Of a stretch of 64,000 nucleotides of DNA, positions 25,456 through 34,103 are shown in pieces. Under the pieces are notes generated by a model that was not told where the DNA came from, did not search any database, and worked only from the letters and a program-made list of their open reading frames with translations. The DNA lies in NCBI RefSeq assembly GCF_046600735.1, contig NZ_JBJMAW010000002.1, positions 1 to 64,000 of the forward strand. Direction: 5' to 3'. This DNA comes from Novilysobacter_A longmucuonensis. GTDB lineage: Bacteria > Pseudomonadota > Gammaproteobacteria > Xanthomonadales > Xanthomonadaceae. Positions within the stretch are counted from its first letter, which is position 1. Every line of letters begins with the position of its first letter. The translations under genes were made by a program, and so were the position numbers.

Positions 25456-25521
25456 CGCAGGCGAATTTCCATTGGGGAGAGAGGTCCAACCCGTTCGCGT
25501 GCGCGCTGTCCGTGCCGAAGA

Positions 25522-25827
25522 TCAGATCCGAGGCCCTCTCGGCTCAGGTTCGCGGACGGGGGCCGCGCGATCGCCGCCCTTGGCCGGCACGTCGCGAGCG
25601 GCCGCGCCACCGGGACGATCGACGCGGGCCGGCTTGGTCGTGGCGGCCCCTTTCCGCTGCTCGACAGCACTGCCCCGCGATGCCTCCGGATCGGCCGCCG
25701 TGACCGTCAGGCCCACCGACATCGTGGCGGAACGTCGCACCTGGCCCGCATGCGCGGACAACGCCAGCGCAGCGAGCAACAGGCCGATCTGACAGGCATA
25801 ACGATGCAACGCGCTGCGACGGTCCAC
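25522..25827 (-). CDS. Small exported hypothetical protein
   Basis: A GTG at 25827, preceded at the right distance by GGAGGAACT, starts a 101-residue product; the longer ATG frame runs back into a tRNA gene and is not credible. Residues 1-27 form a signal peptide (YACQIGLLLAALALSAHA). The mature part begins QVRRSATMSVGLTVTA and then turns into a low-complexity Arg/Pro/Ala tail. The ATMSVGLTVTA stretch recalls the beginnings of spore-coat-U/fimbrial-type domains, but the protein is too short to be one. It could be co-transcribed with the transglycosylase gene. Confidence 0.6.
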   Translation of the reverse strand: MDRRSALHRYACQIGLLLAALALSAHAGQVRRSATMSVGLTVTAADPEASRGSAVEQRKGAATTKPARVDRPGGAAARDVPAKGGDRAAPVREPEPRGPRI

Positions 25828-25966
25828 GACAGTTCCTCCGATCGCGAACGATGGGTCTGCCGAACGAGTTGTTCGGCGACAGCGTTGCGCCATGGCGGTG
25901 ATGTGGATGTCAATGGAGCGATGCGTCCAGACGAGAACGCACGAGCGGCAGGCAGCGCTTGTCTCC

Positions 25967-26090
25967 TTCCCCTTCAAGGGGAAGGCCTGGATGGGAATGG
26001 GGTTGACTTTGCTGTTGCGCGCCGAGGCGCCAACCCATCCCCACCCAACCCTCCTCTTGAAGTGGAGGGCTTCAAAGCGGGAAGCACGCG
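25967..26090. repeat. Palindromic intergenic repeat of the CTTCCCCTTCAAGGGG type
   Basis: CTCCTTCCCCTTCAAGGGGAAGGCC followed by GGATGGGAATGGGG is mirrored by CCCATCCCCACCC and CCTCCTCTTGAAGTGGAGGGC. A related half element is at 24189-24215. It fills the 270-base gap between the small exported-protein gene and tRNA-Leu; no gene was seen in the gap. Confidence 0.6.
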
Positions 26091-26097
26091 GCGACTG

Positions 26098-26186
26098 TGG
26101 TGCCCGGAGCCGGAATCGAACCGGCACGGCCGTGAGGCCGGCAGATTTTAAGTCTGCTGCGTCTACCGATTTCGCCATCCGGGCAC
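26098..26186 (-). tRNA. tRNA-Leu (anticodon UAA)
   Basis: The minus strand starts GCCCGGATGGCGAAATCGG after an initial GT, with anticodon loop ACTTAAAAT (UAA), a long variable arm GCCGGCCTCACGGCCGT, T arm CCGGTTCGATTCCGG and encoded CCA. The class II shape fits leucine. Confidence 0.95.
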
Positions 26187-26260
26187 TGAAACCGCGCGCG
26201 TGCCTAGCTTACGGCACGCGCGACCGGTCCCGGAATGGCCGGGGCGCGGCATGCGCGCAC

Positions 26261-26288
26261 AAAAAAAGCCCCGCCGTAGCGGGGCTTC
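26261..26288 (-). terminator. Intrinsic terminator after tRNA-Cys
   Basis: On the minus strand GCCCCGCTACGGCGGGGC is followed by seven T residues. It separates tRNA-Cys from tRNA-Leu. Confidence 0.85.
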
Positions 26289-26292
26289 AAAC

Positions 26293-26366
26293 TGGAGGCC
26301 GAGGTCGGAATTGAACCGGCGTACGCGGATTTGCAGTCCGCTGCATAACCACTCTGCCACCCGGCC
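26293..26366 (-). tRNA. tRNA-Cys (anticodon GCA)
   Basis: The 74-base cloverleaf on the minus strand starts GGCCGGGTGGCAGAGTGG, with anticodon loop CTGCAAA (GCA), T arm CCGGTTCAATTCCGA and encoded CCA. Confidence 0.95.
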
Positions 26367-26448
26367 GGTGACTTGCACGCTCAAGAATACCGCGTGCGAC
26401 GGATGCACGGAACATCCGTGCTGCACCCAATCGGATGCGACCGCCTGA

Positions 26449-26477
26449 AAAAAACAAAACCCCGGCGAGCGGGGCTT
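26449..26477 (-). terminator. Intrinsic terminator after tRNA-Gly
   Basis: On the minus strand GCCCCGCTCGCCGGGG is followed by TTTTGTTTTTT, directly downstream of tRNA-Gly. Confidence 0.8.
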
Positions 26478-26502
26478 TGACTGAGAGATCAACCCTCAAA
26501 AC

Positions 26503-26578
<76 letters not shown>

Positions 26579-26614
26579 TGAGGAGCCGCCATTTTAGGCA
26601 TGGAAGCCATTGTG

Positions 26615-27184
26615 TCAACTCCTATTTCCGTCCTCGCGCAGCGTCGGCCAGGCGGCATGCAGGTAGGCCAGGCCGGACCACAGCGTCAACAGCGCGGCGG
26701 CCGCCAGCAGCCACTCGCCGATCACGAAGATCGGCAGTCCGATGAATGGGTCCTGATACAGCAGGAAGATCAGCGCGAGCATCTGCACGATGGTCTTGAT
26801 CTTGCCGATCGAGGCCACCTTGACCTTGGCGCGCTGGCCCAGCTCGGCCATCCATTCGCGCAGCGCCGACACCGCGATTTCGCGGCCGATGATCACCGCC
26901 GCCCACAGGGTCATCCAGATGGTGGGATGCTTCTGCACGATCAGCATCAGCGCGACGGCGACCATCAGCTTGTCGGCGACCGGGTCGAGGAAGGCGCCGA
27001 ATGCGGAGAACTGGTTCCAGCGCCGCGCAATCCAGCCATCGAGCCAGTCGGTGATCGAGGCGAATGCGAAGATCGACGCGGCCGCGATGTTGGTCCACTT
27101 GAACGGCAGAAAAAAGACCAGCACCAGCACCGGGATCAGCACGATCCGCAGCAGGGTCAACATGGTCGGAACCGTCAACTTCAT
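26615..27184 (-). CDS. pgsA: CDP-diacylglycerol--glycerol-3-phosphate 3-phosphatidyltransferase
   Basis: PgsA makes phosphatidylglycerol phosphate, the committed step to phosphatidylglycerol and cardiolipin, in the inner membrane. The 189-residue protein shows the full CDP-alcohol phosphotransferase motif: D46-W-L-D49-G50, A53-R54, G63, D67 and D71 (ITDWLDGWIARRW...FGAFLDPVADK). Four or more hydrophobic helices surround it. Its ATG overlaps the uvrC stop by 4 bases (ATGA), the classical uvrC-pgsA arrangement, and the tRNA cluster follows downstream. Confidence 0.97.
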   Translation of the reverse strand: MKLTVPTMLTLLRIVLIPVLVLVFFLPFKWTNIAAASIFAFASITDWLDGWIARRWNQFSAFGAFLDPVADKLMVAVALMLIVQKHPTIWMTLWAAVIIGREIAVSALREWMAELGQRAKVKVASIGKIKTIVQMLALIFLLYQDPFIGLPIFVIGEWLLAAAALLTLWSGLAYLHAAWPTLREDGNRS

Positions 27185-29133
27185 TGCTCGCTCCGCGAAT
27201 CGCTCTTGGGTGCAGGCGTGGCAGCTGCCGAGGCAGGTCCATCCACGTCGCGTCCTTCCACGGCGCGCCCGACCACTTCCAGTCCGTGCAGGGTCGCATA
27301 GATGCGCTCGGCGAGCGCGTCGTTGACGCCATCGACCCGTGCGATCTCCTCGACCCCCGCCCCCTTGAGCCCGCCCAGTCCGCCAAAGTGCCGCAACAGG
27401 TTGGAGCGCCGGCGCGGGCCGATGCCGGGGATATCCTCCAGGCGGCTGCTGCTGCGGGTTTTCTGGCGGCGCCCGCGATGGCCGGTGATCGCGAAGCGGT
27501 GGGCCTCGTCGCGCACCTGCTGGATCAGCTGCAGCGCCGGCGATTCCGCGCCCGGCCGCACACAGCGGCTTGGCTTTCCATCGACGCCGGGCAGCAGCAG
27601 TTCCTCGTCGCCGGGACGCCGGGCGGGCCCCTTGGCGACGCCGACCAACGCCACGTTTTCGATCCCGAGCTCTTCCAGAACGGCACGGGCCTGCGCGACC
27701 TGACCGGCGCCGCCGTCGATCAGCAGCACGTCGGGCAGCACGCCCTGCTTGCCACCGGCGCGCTCGTCCACCGCGCGCTTGAACCGGCGCCCGATCGCCT
27801 GGTGCATGGCGGCGTAGTCGTCGCCCGGCTCGATCCCGGTGATGTTGTAGCGGCGGTACTGGCCGCGCACCGGGCCTTCGGCGTCGAACACCACGCATGA
27901 GGCCACCGTGGCCTCACCCATGGTGTGGCTGATGTCGAAGCACTCGATCCGCGATGGCAGCGCGGCCATGCCGAGCAGCTCGCGCAGCCCGTCTGCACGG
28001 GCGTGCTGGGCGGCATGGCTGGTGCGTTCGCTGGCCAGCGCGAGCTCGGCGTTGCGCCGGGCCATTTCGACGTAGCCGGCACGTTCGCTGCGCACGCTGG
28101 ACCGGATCTGCACACGACGCTCGCCGGCGGCCGACAGCGCATGTTCGATCAGTTCGCGATCGGGGATGTCGCGATCGAGCACGATCTCCTTCGGCGGGAG
28201 CTGCTCGCCGTAGTACTGCGAGACAAAGGCCGCCAGCACCTCGGCCGGGTTGTCGCTGCCGTTGGTCCGGGGGAAGAAGGCGCGGGTGCCGAGGTTGCGG
28301 CCGTCGCGGAAGGCCAGCAGCAGCACGCAGGCTGCTGCGCCCTGCATCGCCACGGCGAGCACGTCCAGGTCGGCGGCGCGCCCATCGACATACTGCCGCG
28401 CCTGCAGGCTGCGGATCGAAGTCAGCAGGTCACGCAGGCGCGCGGCCTCCTCGAAGTCGAGCCGCTCGCTGGCCGCTTCCATGCCGCGGCCGAGCTGGTC
28501 GGTGAGCTCATCGCTGCGGCCGTCCAGGAACAGACACGCGCGGCGGACGTTCTCGGCATATTCGCGCGCCGGCACTAGGCCGACGCAGGGCGCAGTGCAG
28601 CGCCCGATCTGGTGTTGCAGGCAGGGCCGCGAACGGTTGCGGAACACGCTGTCCTCGCAACTGCGCAGCTTGAACAGCTTGTGCATCAGGTTGAGCGTCT
28701 CGCGCACCGCGCCGACGCTGGCGTACGGGCCGAAGTAGCGCCCCGGCGTCGCGCGCGGGCCGCGGTGCATGGCGATGCGCGGCCAAGGCTCGTTGGTCAG
28801 CAGCACGTAGGGGTAACTCTTGTCGTCGCGCAGCAGCACGTTGTAGCGCGGCTTCAGCGACTTGATGAGTTCGTTCTCCAGGATCAGCGCCTCGGACTCG
28901 GTGCGGGTGACCGTGACCTCCATGCGCGCGACCTGGTTCAGCATCGTGGTGATGCGCGCGGATTTGGGCGTGGCATTGAAGTAGCTGCCGACCCGGTTCT
29001 TCAGCGCGCTGGCCTTGCCGACGTAGAGCACGCCGTCATCGCTGCCGATCATGCGGTACACGCCCGGCGCGGTGCTGAGGCCGCGGGCAAACGCCCTGCC
29101 GTCGAATACCGGCGGCTTTTTCGCCCCGCTCAC
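27181..29133 (-). CDS. uvrC: Excinuclease ABC subunit C
   Basis: UvrC makes both incisions around bulky lesions in nucleotide excision repair. The 650-residue product (from a GTG at 29133; a second GTG is at 29136 and a frame-opening GTG at 29190) has the GIY-YIG domain (GVYRMIGSDDGVLYVGKA, LILENELIKSLKPRYNVLLRDDK), a UvrB-interacting UVR motif (AASERLDFEEAARLRDLLTSI), the RNase-H-like C-terminal nuclease (IECFDISHTMG, DVLLIDGGAGQV) and a terminal helix-hairpin-helix pair (EDIPGIGPRRRSNLLRHFGG). The length matches the family, and it is coupled to pgsA. Confidence 0.97.
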   Translation of the reverse strand: MSGAKKPPVFDGRAFARGLSTAPGVYRMIGSDDGVLYVGKASALKNRVGSYFNATPKSARITTMLNQVARMEVTVTRTESEALILENELIKSLKPRYNVLLRDDKSYPYVLLTNEPWPRIAMHRGPRATPGRYFGPYASVGAVRETLNLMHKLFKLRSCEDSVFRNRSRPCLQHQIGRCTAPCVGLVPAREYAENVRRACLFLDGRSDELTDQLGRGMEAASERLDFEEAARLRDLLTSIRSLQARQYVDGRAADLDVLAVAMQGAAACVLLLAFRDGRNLGTRAFFPRTNGSDNPAEVLAAFVSQYYGEQLPPKEIVLDRDIPDRELIEHALSAAGERRVQIRSSVRSERAGYVEMARRNAELALASERTSHAAQHARADGLRELLGMAALPSRIECFDISHTMGEATVASCVVFDAEGPVRGQYRRYNITGIEPGDDYAAMHQAIGRRFKRAVDERAGGKQGVLPDVLLIDGGAGQVAQARAVLEELGIENVALVGVAKGPARRPGDEELLLPGVDGKPSRCVRPGAESPALQLIQQVRDEAHRFAITGHRGRRQKTRSSSRLEDIPGIGPRRRSNLLRHFGGLGGLKGAGVEEIARVDGVNDALAERIYATLHGLEVVGRAVEGRDVDGPASAAATPAPKSDSRSEQ

Positions 29134-29352
29134 CACCCTGCCCCCGATCCCGCTGCCCAGACCGCGACCGGGGCGCAGACAGGGCCGCACGGGCGCTTGC
29201 GCCAGAGCGCAACCGGAGCGGAGTACTGGAACGCATCAGGCGTGCGGAACGCGACCATCGACGGCGAAAACATCGGCTCAGGAATGGGGCCGATTATGCG
29301 GCAGCGCAAGTGCGGGCGCGCTGTTGCGGGCGTGCTGCTGCGCGCGTGCTGT

Positions 29353-29430
29353 TGTAGGAGCGGCTTCAGCCGCGATCTGACGCGGGGTGCGTGCGCCGGT
29401 TTACCAATCGCGGCTGAAGCCGCTCCTACA
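29353..29430. repeat. REP-like inverted pair, GGCTTCAGCC type
   Basis: TGTAGGAGCGGCTTCAGCCGCGA (29353-29375) and its exact inverse (29408-29430). It occupies the 316-base gap between uvrC and the phosphatase gene; no gene was found in the remainder. Confidence 0.9.
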
Positions 29431-29449
29431 AAAAAACCCCGTGCGCAGG

Positions 29450-29929
29450 TCAGGATTCGCGCTGCAGGCGTGCCACTACGCCGTCGGCGGCGCGCTCGAG
29501 CAGCCGCCAGACGTGCTCGAACTGCTCCGGACCGCCGGTGTAGGGGTCCGGGATTTCGCCGCCGCGCTCGACCCCGGCCCATTCCAGCAGCAACGCGGCC
29601 TTGTCGCCGGCGCCGGACGGTGCGAGCGCCCGCGCATTGGCCAGATTGCTGCGGTCGGCGCACAGCAGCCAGTCGAAGCGCTCGAAATCGCCGCGCGTCA
29701 GCTGACGGCCGCGCAAACCGCTGATGTCGATGCCGTGCCCGGCGGCACTGGCGATCGCCCGCGCATCCGGGCAGCAGTCGACGTGCCAGTCGCCGGTGCC
29801 GGCCGAATCCAGCTCGACCCGCCCGGCCAGCGGCGAGTCCTCGATGCGCGCGCGCAGCACGCCCTCGGCCATCGGCGAGCGGCAGATGTTGCCGAGACAG
29901 ACGACCAGCAGTCGCAGCGGTTCAGCCAT
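29450..29929 (-). CDS. Low-molecular-weight protein-tyrosine phosphatase
   Basis: A 159-residue cytoplasmic phosphatase from the ATG at 29929. It has the P-loop CX5R motif near the N-terminus (VCLGNICRSPMAEG, nucleophile C11, R17) and the catalytic Asp in GGEIPDPYTGG. In bacteria these enzymes dephosphorylate tyrosine kinases of exopolysaccharide export (Wzb type) or act more broadly. No kinase adjoins. Its start overlaps the end of kdsB by 8 bases, so it is the last gene of that unit. Confidence 0.95.
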   Translation of the reverse strand: MAEPLRLLVVCLGNICRSPMAEGVLRARIEDSPLAGRVELDSAGTGDWHVDCCPDARAIASAAGHGIDISGLRGRQLTRGDFERFDWLLCADRSNLANARALAPSGAGDKAALLLEWAGVERGGEIPDPYTGGPEQFEHVWRLLERAADGVVARLQRES

Positions 29930-30695
29930 GCGCGGCCAGCCGTGCTTCGGCGCGGGCGAGGTCATCGGGCGTATCGACACCCGGCGGGAACGGCTCGGGC
30001 GTCATTGCCACGGCAATTCGATGCCCGGCTTCGAGTGCGCGCAATTGCTCCAGCGACTCGACCCGCTCGAGCCGGCCGGCCGGCAGCGATGCGAAATGCT
30101 TGAGGAAGCCGGCGCGATAGCCGTAGATGCCGATGTGGCGCAGCCAGTGATCGCCCTCAGGCAGTCTCCCGCGGTCCTGCGCGAACGCGTCGCGCGGCCA
30201 CGGCAGAGGCGCGCGGCTGAAATACAGCGCATCGCCGTCGGCCGCGACGACCAGCTTCACGGTGTTGGGATCGAACAGCGCTTGCGTGGTCTCGATCGGG
30301 GCGGCCAGCGTCGCCATGTCCGCGCCGCTGTCGCGCAGCAGCGCCGCTACCGCATTGATCCCCGCGGCCGGGGCGAAAGGTTCGTCGCCCTGCAGGTTGA
30401 CCACCAGGGTGTCATCGGCCCAACCCGCGATGGCGGCGCATTCGGCCAACCGGTCGGTGCCCGACAGGTGCCCGGGTGAGGTCATCGCCACGCGCACGCC
30501 GGCACCGGACAGGGCCTCGGCGATCCGTTCATCGTCGGCGGCGACCCAGACCTCACGCGCGCCGGCGGCGAGCGCGCGCCGCGCGACATGCAGCACCAGC
30601 GGCTCGCCGGCCAGCAGGCGCAGCGGTTTGCCGGGCAGGCGGGAGGCGGCGAAGCGTGCGGGGATGGCGACGATGAAGTCGGGTGGCGGGGTCAT
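29922..30695 (-). CDS. kdsB: 3-deoxy-manno-octulosonate cytidylyltransferase (CMP-Kdo synthetase)
   Basis: KdsB activates Kdo with CTP for the inner core of lipopolysaccharide. The 257-residue protein has the nucleotide-binding start IVAIPARFAASRLPGKPL, the VVNLQGDEPF motif, YFSRAPLPW, HIGIYGYRAGFL and the C-terminal GVDTPDDLARAEA, all diagnostic. It belongs to the lipid A/LPS run with lpxK and msbA, although a 167-base gap with a repeat separates it from lpxK. Confidence 0.97.
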   Translation of the reverse strand: MTPPPDFIVAIPARFAASRLPGKPLRLLAGEPLVLHVARRALAAGAREVWVAADDERIAEALSGAGVRVAMTSPGHLSGTDRLAECAAIAGWADDTLVVNLQGDEPFAPAAGINAVAALLRDSGADMATLAAPIETTQALFDPNTVKLVVAADGDALYFSRAPLPWPRDAFAQDRGRLPEGDHWLRHIGIYGYRAGFLKHFASLPAGRLERVESLEQLRALEAGHRIAVAMTPEPFPPGVDTPDDLARAEARLAAHG

Positions 30696-30754
30696 GGCGG
30701 TGATTCTGGCATGAAGGGCGCGCAGCCGGTCCAGCGGCGGTGTCCAGAATGGAG

Positions 30755-30846
30755 GGTCGGCTAGAGCCGGGCTTGCGCGGCTTTGTTCTTACTTGAGAGT
30801 CTCGTTGTTGCCGTGGGGTGCAGCGGAGCAAGCTCCGCTCTACGGC
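30755..30846. repeat. REP-like inverted pair, TAGAGC...GCTCTA type
   Basis: GGCTAGAGCCGGGCTTGCGCGGC (about 30758-30781) pairs imperfectly with GCAGCGGAGCAAGCTCCGCTCTACGGC (about 30821-30846). It is a second repeat family, also present at 57258-57330 and as a half copy at 24165-24190. Confidence 0.65.
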
Positions 30847-30862
30847 ACTCGGGCCGGCAGCA

Positions 30863-31882
30863 TCAGCGGCGGCCCAGCCGGTCCAGCAGCGATATCCAGA
30901 ACGCTTCGGGCAATTCGGCGCGTACCGGCACGCTGTAGTGCAGGTCGGTGACGAACTCGCTGCACTTGACCGCGTCCTTCTCGGTCATCAGCACCGGCAG
31001 GCGGCTGCCGAACTCGAAGTCCGATGCGCTGTAGCGGTGATGGTCGGAGAAGGCGTGCGGCACCACCGCGATGTCGAGCTTGCGCAACATCGCGAAGAAC
31101 CGCTCGGGGTCGCCGATACCGGCGACGGCGTGCACCCGGTGGCCGGCGAACGACGCCAGCGCGCGCGGGCGGCCGCCGGCGAGCGGCAGTGCGCGGTCGG
31201 CGAGCAGGCGCATCGGCCATTCGCCGAAGCCCGACTCCATCGGGTGCGCGCCGCCGCCGTTGATGACGCGGAAGTCGCAGCGCGTGCCGCGTTCGGGCAG
31301 CTCGCGCAAGGGCCCGGCGGGCAGCAGTTGGCCGTTGCCGTAGCGGCGGCGGCCGTCGACCACCTCGATCTCGACATCGCGCGCCAGCCGGTAGTGCTGC
31401 AGGCCGTCGTCGCAGATCACCACGTCGCAGCCGGCGCGGGCCAGCTCACGGGCGGCGGCGGCGCGGTCGCGGGCGGCGCGCAGCCGGACCCCGGTGCGGC
31501 GCGCGATCAGCACCGGCTCGTCGCCACCGATGGCCGGCGCGGTATCAGCTTCCACCCACACCGCCACGCGCGCATCGTCGCGGCCGTAGCCGCGGCTGGC
31601 GACGCCGGGATTCCAGCCTTCGCTGCGCAGGCGCTCGACCAGCGCGATCGTCAGCGGGGTCTTTCCAGCGCCGCCGGCGGTGATGTTGCCGACCACCACC
31701 ACCGGCACGCCGGGGTGCACGCTGCGCAGCACATGCAGCCGATACAGCCGCCGGCGCAGCGAGGTGATGCCGGCGTACAGCGCCGACAGCAGTCGCGCGT
31801 GCAGCGGCACCGGCGCGTCGCCGTACCAGTAGCGCGGCGCCTGCCCGCGCGGGCTCGCCCGCGGCGTCACATGCTGCTTCAC
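30863..31882 (-). CDS. lpxK: Tetraacyldisaccharide 4'-kinase
   Basis: LpxK phosphorylates the lipid A disaccharide at the 4' position at the inner membrane. The 339-residue protein has an N-terminal membrane-associated helix, the Walker A motif VVVGNITAGGAGKTPLTIAL, the GVASRGYGRDD motif, the GDEPVLIARRTGV segment, the VVICDDGLQHYRLARDVEIEVVD stretch and DHHRYSASDF. It follows msbA by 13 bases, the usual msbA-lpxK pair. Confidence 0.97.
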   Translation of the reverse strand: MKQHVTPRASPRGQAPRYWYGDAPVPLHARLLSALYAGITSLRRRLYRLHVLRSVHPGVPVVVVGNITAGGAGKTPLTIALVERLRSEGWNPGVASRGYGRDDARVAVWVEADTAPAIGGDEPVLIARRTGVRLRAARDRAAAARELARAGCDVVICDDGLQHYRLARDVEIEVVDGRRRYGNGQLLPAGPLRELPERGTRCDFRVINGGGAHPMESGFGEWPMRLLADRALPLAGGRPRALASFAGHRVHAVAGIGDPERFFAMLRKLDIAVVPHAFSDHHRYSASDFEFGSRLPVLMTEKDAVKCSEFVTDLHYSVPVRAELPEAFWISLLDRLGRR

Positions 31883-31895
31883 CGCGGGTGCTCGT

Positions 31896-33644
31896 TCATG
31901 GCGCCTCGCGGAACTGCATGCGGTGCAGGTGCGCGTACAGCCCGCCCTGCGCCAGCAGCTCGGCGTGGTTGCCGCGCTCGACGATGCGGCCGTCGTCGAG
32001 CACCAGCACCTGGTCGGCGTGCTCGATGGTCGACAGCCGGTGCGCGATCACCAGCGTGGTGCGGTCGGGCATCAGCCGCTCCAGCGCGTCCTGCACCAGC
32101 CGTTCGGACTCGGTGTCGAGCGCGGCGGTGGCCTCGTCCAGGATCAGGATCGGCGCGTCCTTGAGCATCGCGCGGGCGATAGCCAGGCGCTGGCGCTGCC
32201 CACCCGACAGCCGCCCGCCCTTGCTGCCGATGCTGGTGTCCACGCCCTCGGGCAGACGCTCGACGAACTCCATCGCGTTGGCGCCGCGCACCGCGCGATC
32301 GAGCCCGTCCGGCGGTGCCTGTTCGAGCTCGCCGTAGGCCACGTTGGCCGCCACAGTGCCATCGAACAGCATCACCTGCTGGCCGACCAGCGCGATCTGC
32401 CGGCGCAGGTCGGCCAGGGGATAGTCCTGGATCGGATGGCCGTCGAGCAGGATCGCGCCGGACTCGGCTTCATAGAACCGCGGGATCAGCTTGATCAGGG
32501 TCGATTTGCCGCTGCCGGAGCGACCGATGATCGCGGTGACGGTGCCGGGCCTGGCGGTGAAGCTGATGTCGCTCAGCGCGGCGTGGTTCTGATCGGGATA
32601 GCGCGCGCCGACATTGCGGAACTCGATCACGCCTTCGGCCCGCGTCAGCGGCCGGGTGCCGGTATCGGCCTCGTCGGCCGCATCGAGCACCGCGAACAGC
32701 CGGTCGGCCGAAGCGACGCCTCGCTGCAGCATGCCCTGCACGTTGGTCAGTTGCTTGAGCGCGGGGATGATCGCCATCATCGCCAGCATCAACACCACGA
32801 AGCCGCCCGCATCGAGTCGCCCGGCCAGCGCCTCGCGCCCGGCGAAGAACAGCAGGATGGCCAGCCCGATCGAGCCCATCAGCTGCACCAGCGCCGAGGA
32901 AATGCTGCGGGTCGCCTCGACCTTCAGGCTCAGCTTGAGGTGGTGGTTGGCCTGGGCGGTGTAGCGGTCCATCTCGGTGGCCTGCGCGCCGTAGATCTTG
33001 ACCTCCTGCTGGCCCGACAGCGCCTGGTCGGCCGACTGCATCAGCTGCGCCCCACTCTCCTGGATCCTGTGGCTGATCCGGCGGTAGCGGCGGCCGACCT
33101 TGTCCATCACCCAGGCCAGCGGCGGCGCCAGCAGCAGGATCGCGATGGTCACCTGCCAGCTGGTCCAGAGCATCACGCCGATGCCGACCAGCACCTGCAG
33201 CGCCTGTTGCACCATCACCTTCAGCGCGTCGATGGCGGCCGACGCGACCTGGTCGCTGTCGGAGCCGAGCTTGATCAGCATCGATGGCACAGGCTCGGTG
33301 TCGAAACGCAGGCCCGGCAGGCGCAGGTACTTGGCCAGCACCTGCACCCGCAGGTCGCGCGAGATGCCGCGGCCGGACTTGGCCATGTGGATGTCGGCGA
33401 CGTAGCCGGCGATGCCGCGGATCATGAACAGCCCGACGATCGCCAACGGCAGCAGCAGGCTCAATTCGGAGTCGCGGCTGATGAAGGTCTCGTTGATCAC
33501 CGGCTCCATGAGCTTGGTGAACGCACCGCCGGCGAGGGCCTCCACCAGCATGCCCACGCCCGCCAGCGCCATCAGGCCGCGGTAGCGCCGGGCGAACCCG
33601 AGCAACCGGCGGTAGGTCTGCCACGGCGTGCCGCGATCGGTCAC
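31896..33644 (-). CDS. msbA: Lipid A export ABC transporter MsbA (permease-ATPase)
   Basis: MsbA flips lipid A-core across the inner membrane. The 582-residue half-transporter has six membrane helices in residues 1-320 and an ATPase domain with Walker A (AIIGRSGSGKSTLIKL), Q-loop (IALVGQQVMLFDGTV), signature LSGGQRQRLAIARAML, Walker B (PILILDEATAALD) and the H-loop VIAHRLSTIEHAD. It overlaps exbD by 4 bases upstream and is followed closely by lpxK. Confidence 0.96.
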   Translation of the reverse strand: MTDRGTPWQTYRRLLGFARRYRGLMALAGVGMLVEALAGGAFTKLMEPVINETFISRDSELSLLLPLAIVGLFMIRGIAGYVADIHMAKSGRGISRDLRVQVLAKYLRLPGLRFDTEPVPSMLIKLGSDSDQVASAAIDALKVMVQQALQVLVGIGVMLWTSWQVTIAILLLAPPLAWVMDKVGRRYRRISHRIQESGAQLMQSADQALSGQQEVKIYGAQATEMDRYTAQANHHLKLSLKVEATRSISSALVQLMGSIGLAILLFFAGREALAGRLDAGGFVVLMLAMMAIIPALKQLTNVQGMLQRGVASADRLFAVLDAADEADTGTRPLTRAEGVIEFRNVGARYPDQNHAALSDISFTARPGTVTAIIGRSGSGKSTLIKLIPRFYEAESGAILLDGHPIQDYPLADLRRQIALVGQQVMLFDGTVAANVAYGELEQAPPDGLDRAVRGANAMEFVERLPEGVDTSIGSKGGRLSGGQRQRLAIARAMLKDAPILILDEATAALDTESERLVQDALERLMPDRTTLVIAHRLSTIEHADQVLVLDDGRIVERGNHAELLAQGGLYAHLHRMQFREAP

Positions 33645-34090
33645 GGCGCGCTGCCGCCGGTCGATACGTCGCGCGCCACGTCCGGCGCGGTCGCGATCAT
33701 CACGTGCCGGAAGCCGACCTGGCCGAGCGCATCGTAGGCCCTCACCACCGCCTGGTGCGGGGTGCGGGCGTCGGCGCGCAGCAGCACCGGGCGGTCGCGG
33801 TCGTTGCCGGCGACCTCGTTCAGGGTGGCCTTGAGCGAATCCAGGTCATCGCGCAGCACCTCGCGATCGCCGACGAAGTAGCGCCCGTCGGCGTTGACCA
33901 GCACGCTGAGCGCGCCGCTGCTGTCGCCGGCGGGCTCGCCGGTCGCGCGCGGCAGCTCGAGCCGCAGGACCGAGCGCGAATCGAAGGTGGTGGTGACCAC
34001 GAAGAAGATGATCAGGATCAGGATCACGTCGATCAACGGGATCAGGTTGATGTCCGGCTCATCGTCGGCGCGGTGGTCGCGGATGCGCAT
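33641..34090 (-). CDS. exbD: Biopolymer transport protein ExbD/TolR family
   Basis: A 149-residue protein from the ATG at 34090 with one N-terminal membrane helix (about 20-38) whose conserved Asp lies in INLIPLIDVILILIIFFVV, the proton-path residue of the ExbD/TolR family. A periplasmic C-terminal domain follows. With ExbB it converts the proton gradient into motion for TonB or Tol-like partners. No tonB is adjacent; in xanthomonads this pair is typically embedded in the msbA-lpxK cluster. The stop overlaps the msbA start (ATGA). Confidence 0.92.
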   Translation of the reverse strand: MRIRDHRADDEPDINLIPLIDVILILIIFFVVTTTFDSRSVLRLELPRATGEPAGDSSGALSVLVNADGRYFVGDREVLRDDLDSLKATLNEVAGNDRDRPVLLRADARTPHQAVVRAYDALGQVGFRHVMIATAPDVARDVSTGGSAP

Positions 34091-34103
34091 GCTCGCGGCG
34101 GCC

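Noticed and set aside
24514..26151. 545-codon plus-strand frame across the transglycosylase and the small exported-protein gene
   Set aside because: It runs antisense through two genes and into tRNA-Leu; the composition is His/Arg/Ala-rich shadow sequence.
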